Positions 6,309-12,691 of a DNA stretch of 12,691 nt are shown here, piece by piece (within the stretch, counting starts at the first letter, position 1; each line of letters opens with the position of its first letter). The translations under genes were made by a program, and so were the position numbers. The notes under the pieces are model-generated. The model did no database searches. It worked only from the letters and a program-made list of their open reading frames with translations, and was not told where the DNA came from. The DNA comes from Oxalobacteraceae bacterium UBA6018 (lineage in GTDB: Bacteria > Pseudomonadota > Gammaproteobacteria > Burkholderiales > Burkholderiaceae_D): NCBI GenBank assembly GCA_002428015.1, contig DIZW01000117.1, forward strand, positions 64,382-77,072, written 5' to 3'.

Positions 6309-6599
6309 ATGATCAAACTCCAACTTCTGCTCAGTCACCCGAAGCGCGAGCTTGCCGTCGACCCGGTCCTGTGCGCGCAACTGGCGGCGCTGGGCATGAC
6401 GGTCACCGGCTCGGGCATGGCGTCGGTCTCGGCCGAGATCGCGCCGGACGCCTACCAGCGCCTGTTCGGCCCGCCCCCGCCGCTGCAGGGTGGATTTGCG
6501 CCCAGCGCCCAGGCCGCGCCCGCGCTGCCCGTGCCGCCCGAGCTGGCCGGCGCCGTCGCCCTGATCACCATCGCGCCGCGCCACGTGGGCACGACGTGA
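6309..6599 (+). CDS. Stand-alone propeptide-like protein, paralogous to the protease N-terminus
   Basis: This small protein (96 residues, no signal peptide) aligns without gaps to the N-terminal region of the next gene's subtilase. Residues 29-54 here match protease residues 67-92, sharing the pattern G-x2-VTG-x-G-x3-VS-x9-R-x-FG (10 of 26 identical). After a Pro/Ala-rich linker (about 55-78) the end PPELAGAVALITIAPRH again resembles protease residues about 122-139. Subtilase and kumamolisin-type propeptides fold the enzyme and inhibit it, and stand-alone copies act as inhibitors in other organisms. By inference this one could inhibit or chaperone the neighbour in trans. The ATG at 6309 lacks a clear ribosome site, and TTG starts further upstream are less likely. 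It lies 36 nt before the protease gene. Confidence 0.75.
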   Translation: MIKLQLLLSHPKRELAVDPVLCAQLAALGMTVTGSGMASVSAEIAPDAYQRLFGPPPPLQGGFAPSAQAAPALPVPPELAGAVALITIAPRHVGTT

Positions 6600-6635
6600 G
6601 GCAACCGGCATAACCAGAACGACCAAGGAGCCACC

Positions 6636-8135
6636 ATGCAGCCATTTCAATCGAGTCCGCCGCCCGCCCCGCCCGGCGCGCCCTCGGACCTCCTGCGCAT
6701 CGCCGTCACCTTCAAGGGCCGCTCCGGCACCGGCCCGACCAAGGTGGCGGCGCGGCTCAGTTCACGCAGCATCCTCAGCTTCGAGCCGCATCCGGGCGAG
6801 ATGGAGACGGCGGTCGAGGCGCTGCGCCAGCGCGGCTTCGTGGTCACGGGCATAGGCCGCATGACGGTCTCGGTGCGCGGTACCCGGGCCCTGTTCGAAC
6901 GCGTCTTCGGCACCCGTCTCACCCCGGTCCAGCTCGACCCGCAGATGGCTTATTCGAGCGCGGCCGTGTACTACCCGGCCGCCGGCGCGCCGTGGAGCCC
7001 GGACCCGGACCTGGCCGCGCTGATCGACGACGCCTACATCCAGTGGCCGCACATCTACCTGTCCGAGGCGGTGGCCAGCCAGCGCCCGCCGGCGGTCGAC
7101 TACTACCACCTGGACGTGCTGGAGGACGTGCCCGCCAAGCTGAACGCGAGCCCCATCCACCGCGAACGCAACCTCGGCGAGGGCGTGCGCGTGGCGATGA
7201 TCGATACCGGCTTCGACCACGCCCATCCCTTCTTCACGCGCAACGGCTTCACCTCGTCGGTGGTGCTGGCCCCCTCGGCCACCAACCGCGCCACCGACCC
7301 GGGCAGCCACGGCACGGGCGAATCGGCCAACCTGTTCGCCATCGCGCCCAAGGCCACCTTCATCGGCGTCAAGCTGGGCGACGACGCCGACCCCAGCGGC
7401 GGCGCCAGCATCCTGGAGGGCTTCCAGGAGGCGCTCAAGCACAAGCCGCACGTGATCACGGTGAGCATGTGCTACGACCTGCGCGAGCTGGACGGGCGCA
7501 CCGAACTGGGCGAGTTACCCAACGGCCTCAAGCCGCTGGAGGCCGAAATCCAGGCCGCCATCGCGGCCGGCATCGTCGTGGTTTTCTCGGCCGGCAACGG
7601 GCACTACGCCTTCCCGGCCGCGATGCCGGAAGTGCTGGCCGTGGGCGGCGCCTACGTGGCCGCCGACGGCGCCATGCGCGCCTCCGACTACGCCTCGGCC
7701 TTCACCAGCCGCATCTATTCGGGCCGGCACGTGCCGGACGTGTGCGGCCTGGTGGGCCTGCTTCCCTACGCCGACTACATCATGCTGCCAGTGCCGCCCG
7801 GGCAGGAAATCGACACCGGCAACGCCGCCCACGACGGCACCAATCCTGGCGACGGCTGGGCCGTGTTCAGCGGCACCTCGGCGGCGGCGCCCCAGATCGC
7901 CGCCGTATGCGCCCTGCTGCTGCAGAAAAACGCCCAGCTCACCCCGGCCGAGATCAAGGCGCTGCTGGTGCGCACGGCGCGCGACGTGCGCGAGGGCCAC
8001 GCCAACCCGGCCAGCGACCCGGAAGGCCTGGGCATCAAGGCCAGCCCCGGCATCGACGGCGCCACCGGCGCCGGGCTGGTGGACGCCTACGCCGCCTGGC
8101 AGCAGGCCGCGCCGCTGTTGAGCTTCAACGGCTGA
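6636..8135 (+). CDS. Subtilisin-family (S8) serine protease with propeptide-like N-domain, no signal peptide
   Basis: This is a 499-residue peptidase. The first 20 residues are Pro-rich and not a signal peptide. A propeptide-like domain follows (about 20-95), ending in RALFERVFGTRL, which resembles the end of kumamolisin-type propeptides. The S8 catalytic domain spans about 180-490. Asp190 lies in VAMIDTGFD, His225 in GSHGTGES, the oxyanion-hole Asn321 in SAGNGH, and Ser415 in SGTSAAAP, so the triad is complete. An insertion at about 365-405 separates the last two motifs, and GATGAGLVDAYAAW ends the domain. No export signal means it probably acts in the cytoplasm. The start has AAGGAG 5 nt before the ATG, making it the best ribosome site of the unit. 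It is co-directional with the propeptide-like gene 36 nt upstream. The substrate is unknown. Confidence 0.93.
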   Translation: MQPFQSSPPPAPPGAPSDLLRIAVTFKGRSGTGPTKVAARLSSRSILSFEPHPGEMETAVEALRQRGFVVTGIGRMTVSVRGTRALFERVFGTRLTPVQLDPQMAYSSAAVYYPAAGAPWSPDPDLAALIDDAYIQWPHIYLSEAVASQRPPAVDYYHLDVLEDVPAKLNASPIHRERNLGEGVRVAMIDTGFDHAHPFFTRNGFTSSVVLAPSATNRATDPGSHGTGESANLFAIAPKATFIGVKLGDDADPSGGASILEGFQEALKHKPHVITVSMCYDLRELDGRTELGELPNGLKPLEAEIQAAIAAGIVVVFSAGNGHYAFPAAMPEVLAVGGAYVAADGAMRASDYASAFTSRIYSGRHVPDVCGLVGLLPYADYIMLPVPPGQEIDTGNAAHDGTNPGDGWAVFSGTSAAAPQIAAVCALLLQKNAQLTPAEIKALLVRTARDVREGHANPASDPEGLGIKASPGIDGATGAGLVDAYAAWQQAAPLLSFNG

Positions 8136-8192
8136 AGCATCCCTACCGTCATGACTATTCACCCAATCCACACCTTCTGAAAGCGATACACC

Positions 8193-9236
8193 ATGAATGA
8201 CATCCGCGTCGGCCTGATCGGCTACGGCTATTCGGGCGCCACCTTCCAGGCGCCGCTGATCGCGGCCACCGCCGGCCTGCGCCTGGCGCTGGTCTGTTCC
8301 AGCCAGCCCGAGAAGGTGCAAGCGGACTTTCCCGGCATGGCCGTGGTGGCCGACCCGGCCGCGCTGATCGCCTCCAGCGAGCTCGACCTGGTCGTGATTG
8401 CCACCACCAACGCCACCCATTTCCCGCTGGCCAAGCAGGCGCTGTTGGCCGGCAAGCACGTGGTGGTCGAAAAGCCGTTCGCGATCACGGTGCAGGAGGC
8501 GGCCGAGCTGGCCGACCTGGCCGAGCAGAAAAAGCTGATGCTCAGCGTGTTCCACAACCGCCGCTGGGACAGCGATTTCCTCACCCTGCGCCAGGCCGTC
8601 GAATCGGGCCTGCTGGGCGCCATCAACAGCTACGAATCGCATTTCGACCGCTACCGGCCCACCGTGCGCCAGCGCTGGCGCGAACAGGACCTGCCCGGCT
8701 CGGGCATGCTGTACGACCTCGGGTCCCACCTGGTGGACCAGGCGCTGGTGTTGTTCGGCAATCCGGACAGCGTGCACTGCGATATCGGCGTGCAGCGCCA
8801 GGGCGGCATGGCCGACGATTATTTCCACCTGACGATGCGCTACGGCGCGCGCCGCGTGATCCTGCACTCGGCCATGCTGGCGCACCAGCCGGGCCCGCGC
8901 TTCCTGGTCCACGGCGAGCTGGGCAGCTTTACCAAGCACGGCCTCGATCCCCAGGAAAGCCAGTTGCTGCGCGGCGAGGGTCCTGCCTCGCAGGGCTGGG
9001 GGATGGAGCCGCCCGAGCGCCACGCCCAGCTCGGCTTTACCCGCAACGGCATGACGGTCGTCGGCACCGTGCAGTCGGTACCGGGCTGCTACCAGGCGTA
9101 TTTCGAAGGCGTGCGCGACGCCATCGCCCTCGGCCAGCGCGCGCCCGTGACGGCGCGCGAGGCGCTGGCGGTGATCAGGATCATCCAGATGGCGGTGCGC
9201 AGCCACGCCGAGCAGCGCTGGGTGGCGTTCGAATAG
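8193..9236 (+). CDS. Gfo/Idh/MocA family NAD(P)-dependent oxidoreductase
   Basis: This is a 347-residue dehydrogenase of the Gfo/Idh/MocA family, which oxidises or reduces sugars, inositols and related polyols. The N-terminal Rossmann fold starts with VGLIGYGYSG (about 6-15). The family EKP motif is at 93-95 (VVVEKPFA), and the active-site pair lies in YDLGSHLVD (Asp175, His179). Overall it resembles the YdgJ/scyllo-inositol dehydrogenase-like branch, but the substrate cannot be read from sequence. It begins 57 nt after the protease stop with only a weak ribosome site (GAAAG), so co-transcription with the protease is possible but a functional link is not evident. It converges with the UPF0303 gene. 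Confidence 0.93.
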   Translation: MNDIRVGLIGYGYSGATFQAPLIAATAGLRLALVCSSQPEKVQADFPGMAVVADPAALIASSELDLVVIATTNATHFPLAKQALLAGKHVVVEKPFAITVQEAAELADLAEQKKLMLSVFHNRRWDSDFLTLRQAVESGLLGAINSYESHFDRYRPTVRQRWREQDLPGSGMLYDLGSHLVDQALVLFGNPDSVHCDIGVQRQGGMADDYFHLTMRYGARRVILHSAMLAHQPGPRFLVHGELGSFTKHGLDPQESQLLRGEGPASQGWGMEPPERHAQLGFTRNGMTVVGTVQSVPGCYQAYFEGVRDAIALGQRAPVTAREALAVIRIIQMAVRSHAEQRWVAFE

Positions 9237-9260
9237 GCGCCCGGCCCGACCGAAGGCGCG

Positions 9261-9296
9261 CGACGGTGCGGGCTTAGGCGACGGTGCGGGCTTAGG
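9261..9296. repeat. Perfect 18-bp tandem duplication
   Basis: The unit CGACGGTGCGGGCTTAGG occurs twice in direct succession. It lies between two convergent genes and covers the last codon and stop of the UPF0303 gene. The TAA stop (read as TTA on the plus strand) is therefore present twice in the same frame, 18 bp apart. Confidence 0.95.
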
Positions 9297-9780
9297 CGCC
9301 AGCGTCGGCGTCAACCTTGAGATAGCGCCGCAGCGCGCGCACCACCAGCGCGTGGTCCTCGGCGCCGGGCAGGCCGGACACGGTGATCGTGCCCACCTGA
9401 CCCACGTCCTTGACGACCAGCGGAAAGGCGCCGCCGTGGGCCGCGTAGTCGCGCGCGTCCAGCGTGGCGATGGCGTCGACGTCGCCGCCGCGCCGCTTGA
9501 CGTCGATGTTGGTGTAGAACGAGGCGTGCCCGGTGCGGTTCACCAGGTTGCTCTTGCGCCGGATCCAGTCGGCATTATCCTTCGTCGTACCGGTCATGCC
9601 GTGGAAGAACAGCATGGTCCCGTTGCGGGTGATGTCCACCGCCACGGCTTGCTGGGCGGCCCTGGCCATCTCGACGATGAGATTGCCGAGCTCGAGCGCC
9701 ATCTCGTTGCTGAAGCTGGAAAATTGCAGCGTCTGCTCCTGCCGCACGACCATCTCCAGCGTCACTTCCTGCTTGTCCAT
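9292..9780 (-). CDS. UPF0303 (DUF336/HbpS-like) family protein
   Basis: This is a 162-residue cytoplasmic protein of the UPF0303 family, related to the HbpS/GlcG (DUF336) fold. Members are uncharacterised or bind heme or small ligands. Family blocks are visible: FFHGMTGTTKDNADWIRRKSN (broadly 58-78), DYAAHGGAFPL (111-121) and GTITVSGLPGAEDH (130-143). The ATG at 9780 was chosen because AAGGAG lies 5 nt before it; an in-frame GTG two codons upstream would overlap that site. It starts 9 nt after the GH9 stop, so it is the last gene of the permease-GH9 operon. A role in saccharide use is suggested only by position. Confidence 0.9.
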   Translation of the reverse strand: MDKQEVTLEMVVRQEQTLQFSSFSNEMALELGNLIVEMARAAQQAVAVDITRNGTMLFFHGMTGTTKDNADWIRRKSNLVNRTGHASFYTNIDVKRRGGDVDAIATLDARDYAAHGGAFPLVVKDVGQVGTITVSGLPGAEDHALVVRALRRYLKVDADAGA

Positions 9781-9789
9781 CCACACTCC

Positions 9790-11517
9790 TTATTTTGCCG
9801 GCCCGGTCAGCACGTCCAGCGCCGCCGTCACATACACCAGCGGCGCGTTCCAGTTGATCGCCACCTCGTTGGTCGAATAGCTGCACTGGTCGTCCAGGTA
9901 GGACAGGGCCGGCAGGCTGCTCGGGTAAGCCGCCTTGCACTCCGCCTTGTCCTGCTGGCCGGCCTGGGCGCCGCCCACCAGCCAGCCCGGCACGGGCGCG
10001 GCCACGCCATCGGCCGCGGACGGCCGGTGGTGAGGATGCATGGGCGAGCGGGTGCCGAAGCCGGTCACGAAAGCATAGCCGACCGCATTACGCCCGAGCA
10101 CATAGTCCAGGTCCGACTGGGCCGCGTCGAGATAGGCGCGGCGAGCATCCAGACGATACGCTTGCAGCAGCATCATAGCCTGGTTCAGCGCCACCGCGTT
10201 ACTGCCCCAGATGAAGTCGGACTGGCGCAGGCTGACCTTGTAGGCCGAGCCGCTCCACTGCCCGGCCAGGGTGGCCGCCAGGCTGTCGATGCGGCTGGCG
10301 ATCAGCTTGCGGTCCGCCGCAGGGCCCAGCTGCGCCATGTGCTGGGCCAGCGATATCCAGGCCAGCCCCTGCACCTGGCCCCAGGACGGCACGCTGTTGG
10401 GCGTGCGCTCGGCATGCATGGCGGCGTAGTAGCTGTCCTTGCCGGTGCTGATGTACAGCTCGGCGGCGGCCCATTCGCGCTCGTCGGCCAGGTCCGCGTC
10501 GCCGTATTCGCCGGTGCTGATGTCGGGCGGATTCTTGAACACCACCGCCGGGTGGGCCTCGGCCCATTTCCAGGCCGCTTCGGAGGCGGCCAGCATGCGC
10601 GCCGGCAGGCCGGCGTGCTCGCCTGCCAGCTGGTGCTCGAACGGGGCCAGCACGCGCGCCGCGGTGGCCATCACGGCGCTGAAGTCGAGCGCGGCGGCGG
10701 TGCTTTTCTGCACCACGTAGCGCGGCCCGCTGGTAGGCCGGTCCGGCATGACGAAGGCGTCGAAGCGCTTGTTGGTCAGCTTGTGGTAGACGCCGCCGTC
10801 GGCCGGGTCCTGCATGCTGAGCATCCAGTCCAGGTTCCACAGCGCCTCGTTGAGGATGTCGGGCAGGCCGTTGCCGGATTCGGGCAGGCCCACCTTCTGG
10901 GCCGCGAAGTAGGCCGGGAAGTGCTCGTAGGCGGCCAGCAGGGTGTAGGTGCTGATGCCCGAATTGACCACGTATTTGTTGTAGTCGCCGGCGTCGTACC
11001 AGCCCTTGGCGCTGGCGATGACGCTGCCTTCCGGGCGTCCCGGCGAGGCGGCCGAGGCGTGCACCAGCACATGGTCGTCGGGATGGCCGAGGGCGCGCGC
11101 GTAGGGCCCGCCCAGGCTGGCCGGAATGGCGCTGCCGGCGCGCGCCAGGTAGTAGGCGCGCAGGGCGGCTGCGTTGAGCACGCGGTAGGCCTGGGGGCCG
11201 ATGCTGAAGGCGTCCGACAGCGGCGCGCCGGCCACCTTGAGGCGGTAGCTGCCGGGGGTGCTGAGGCTGGAGAAGTCGGCCAGGCGCACCGTCTCGGCCG
11301 ACGGCTGCCAGCGCAGCGGGGCGCCCAGCGCGCCGCTCAGGACGGTGGCGCCGCCATCGGCGCGCACCACCTCGAAACTGGTGGCGGCGGCGGCGGGCAC
11401 CACGGCCAGCTTGGCCGCGGCCGGCGCGAAGCCGAGCTGGTTGAGTTTGATGGTGGCCGCGTCGGCGCCGCCGGAGAGCAGCGCCAGCAACGCCAGCGCC
11501 GCGCCGGCGCGCCTCAT
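9790..11517 (-). CDS. Secreted glycoside hydrolase family 9 (endoglucanase-like)
   Basis: This is a 575-residue GH9 enzyme, a family of inverting beta-glycosidases, mostly cellulases, with some exo-glucosaminidases. A signal peptide ends near residue 20 (GGADA). An Ig-like N-domain covers about 22-107 (IKLNQLGF, PGSYRL), and the (alpha/alpha)6 catalytic domain fills the rest. The nucleophilic-water Asp pair is in WYDAGDYNKYV (Asp175, Asp178). The first GH9 signature is GFGTRSPMHPHHRPS, and the second fits exactly around YLDDQCSYSTNEVAINWNA, with Glu551 as catalytic acid. The ATG overlaps the permease stop (ATGA), implying translational coupling. An AmpG-like transporter partner suggests short oligosaccharides as product, but cellulose, glucan and chitosan types cannot be told apart here. 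Confidence 0.95.
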   Translation of the reverse strand: MRRAGAALALLALLSGGADAATIKLNQLGFAPAAAKLAVVPAAAATSFEVVRADGGATVLSGALGAPLRWQPSAETVRLADFSSLSTPGSYRLKVAGAPLSDAFSIGPQAYRVLNAAALRAYYLARAGSAIPASLGGPYARALGHPDDHVLVHASAASPGRPEGSVIASAKGWYDAGDYNKYVVNSGISTYTLLAAYEHFPAYFAAQKVGLPESGNGLPDILNEALWNLDWMLSMQDPADGGVYHKLTNKRFDAFVMPDRPTSGPRYVVQKSTAAALDFSAVMATAARVLAPFEHQLAGEHAGLPARMLAASEAAWKWAEAHPAVVFKNPPDISTGEYGDADLADEREWAAAELYISTGKDSYYAAMHAERTPNSVPSWGQVQGLAWISLAQHMAQLGPAADRKLIASRIDSLAATLAGQWSGSAYKVSLRQSDFIWGSNAVALNQAMMLLQAYRLDARRAYLDAAQSDLDYVLGRNAVGYAFVTGFGTRSPMHPHHRPSAADGVAAPVPGWLVGGAQAGQQDKAECKAAYPSSLPALSYLDDQCSYSTNEVAINWNAPLVYVTAALDVLTGPAK

Positions 11518-12691
11518 GCCACCGCCGGTATGTCTTGCGGTGCGGGGGCCGCCTCCTCCGCGTGGTGGAAGGGGGCGAACCAGCAGGCCAGGAAGGACGG
11601 AATGGTCACCACCATCACGAACACGAAGTAGTTGACGTAGCCGAGCATCTCCTGCAGGTGGCCGCTGATCACGCCGGTGACGGCCATGCACAGGCCCATC
11701 AGGCCGGTGCCGAAGGCGTAGTGGGTGGTGGTGTACTTGCCCGGCGCGAGCTGCTGCATCAGGTAGATCATGAAACCGACCGAGCCGAAGCCGAAGAAGA
11801 ATTTCTCGACCACGACGCCGGCGCCGATCGCGTACAGGCTGGTCGGCAGGTAGATGCTCATCACCAGGAAGGTGACGTTGGGAATGTTCACCGCGCAGCA
11901 CAGGATGAACAGGGTCGATTTGAGCCCGCGGCGGGCGACGAAAATCCCGCCCAGCAGCGAGCCCAGCAGCACCGCGGCCAGGCCGTAGGTGCCGTAGACG
12001 ATGCCCAGCAGCTCGTTGGACAGGCCCAGGCCGCCCTTGGAGGCCGGATCGACCATGAAGAAGGGGCCGATCTTCTCCAGGAAGCCGATGCTGACGCGGA
12101 ACAGGAAGGCGAAGGCCACCATGCGCCACACGCCCGGTTTCTGGAAGAAGGTCACGAAGGAGTCGAGCAGGATGCGCCCCGCCGCCGCCACGCTGGTGGG
12201 GGTGTTCTCGGCCTTGGCGCCGTCCGGCATGACGCTGCGGTGCCACAGGGCCATGAGCAGGGTCACGCCGCCGACGATGAAGAAGATGATGCGCCAGGAT
12301 TGGATCCACTCCGGGCCGAAATGGCCGGCGTCGTGGTGGAATACGTGGGTGTGCAGGTAGCCGCTCAGGTACACCATGCCGCCGGAGGCGACGATCGGGC
12401 CGATGTTCCACGACAGGCTCTGGATACCGCAATAGAGCGACTGGGCGCGCCCGCTGAGCGAAGTGACGTACACGCCGTCGCTGGCGATGTCCTGGGTGGC
12501 GCCGATGAAGGACATGATCCAGAACAGCCCCATCAGGATCGCCATGTAGCCGGGCATGGCCATGGCCAGCGCGATGCCGATGAAGCCGAGTCCAACCATG
12601 ACCTGGGCGCACAGCACGAAGAACTTCTTGGTGCGGTACATCTCCACGAAGGGCGCGAACAGCGGCTTGATGGTGTAGGCCAGGATCAGCA
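11514..12691 (-). CDS. AmpG-like MFS permease (5' end beyond window)
   Basis: The visible 391 residues form the larger, C-terminal part of a polytopic major facilitator protein. Near the truncated start, YTIKPLFAPFVEMYRTKKFF and, further on, FIGATQDIASDGVYV are typical of the AmpG/PAT branch, whose founder imports anhydromuropeptides. About ten hydrophobic helices are visible. The C-terminus is polar and ends in APAPQDIPAVA. The frame is open to the right edge, so the internal ATG at 12647 is not the true start. The 4-nt overlap with the GH9 gene makes a role in importing oligosaccharides released by that enzyme more likely than classical beta-lactamase induction, but this is inference from position. 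Confidence 0.88.
   Translation of the reverse strand, partial: LILAYTIKPLFAPFVEMYRTKKFFVLCAQVMVGLGFIGIALAMAMPGYMAILMGLFWIMSFIGATQDIASDGVYVTSLSGRAQSLYCGIQSLSWNIGPIVASGGMVYLSGYLHTHVFHHDAGHFGPEWIQSWRIIFFIVGGVTLLMALWHRSVMPDGAKAENTPTSVAAAGRILLDSFVTFFQKPGVWRMVAFAFLFRVSIGFLEKIGPFFMVDPASKGGLGLSNELLGIVYGTYGLAAVLLGSLLGGIFVARRGLKSTLFILCCAVNIPNVTFLVMSIYLPTSLYAIGAGVVVEKFFFGFGSVGFMIYLMQQLAPGKYTTTHYAFGTGLMGLCMAVTGVISGHLQEMLGYVNYFVFVMVVTIPSFLACWFAPFHHAEEAAPAPQDIPAVA

Noticed and set aside
9352..11631. 759-codon plus-strand open frame opposite the UPF0303 and GH9 genes
   Set aside because: GH9 signatures and the UPF0303 motifs prove the minus strand; the antisense product is an artefact of codon bias.
11515..12612. 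Fusion of the GH9 frame with an upstream extension into the permease region
   Set aside because: The extension is out of frame with the permease and not protein-like; the GH9 signal peptide begins at the ATG at 11517.

Overview
The window is high-GC and gene-dense and looks like a chromosomal segment of a betaproteobacterium. I favour Oxalobacteraceae (Massilia/Duganella-like). The reasons are the coxB-ctaD operon encoding a subunit II with a fused cytochrome c, the divergent methyltransferase/comF pair followed by trmL, and the overall codon style. The taxon is an inference, because no rRNA or other marker gene is present.

Region 1 (1-2325, minus strand) starts the cytochrome c oxidase operon. 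A good sigma70-type promoter near 2224-2253 precedes a leader of about 260 nt, then coxB (complete) and ctaD (its C-terminal part lies beyond the left edge). Region 2 (2326-5033) is housekeeping. It holds a BioC/NDUFAF5-like SAM methyltransferase (minus), a divergent comF phosphoribosyltransferase-like gene, trmL (tRNA wobble 2'-O-methyltransferase) and a small DUF378 membrane protein whose leader carries two adjacent perfect hairpins.

Region 3 (5104-9236) is accessory in character. It has a lower-GC unknown four-helix membrane protein (minus), an unknown 120-aa protein with in-frame tandem repeats (minus), and, divergent from that, a two-gene plus-strand unit. The first gene of the unit encodes a 96-aa protein that aligns without gaps to the propeptide-like N-terminus of the second gene's product, a 499-aa subtilisin-family (S8) protease without a signal peptide. 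A stand-alone copy of a propeptide beside an apparently intracellular protease suggests a trans-acting inhibitor or folding chaperone, and it is the best candidate here for an undescribed system. A Gfo/Idh/MocA oxidoreductase follows.

Region 4 (9292-12691, minus strand) is a compact operon: an AmpG-like MFS permease (5' end beyond the right edge), a secreted GH9 glycoside hydrolase overlapping it by ATGA, and a UPF0303 protein starting 9 nt after the GH9 stop. It reads as a saccharide degradation and uptake unit. An exact 18-bp tandem duplication that duplicates a stop codon sits where this operon converges with the oxidoreductase. No tRNA, rRNA, CRISPR array, insertion sequence or integrase was found.
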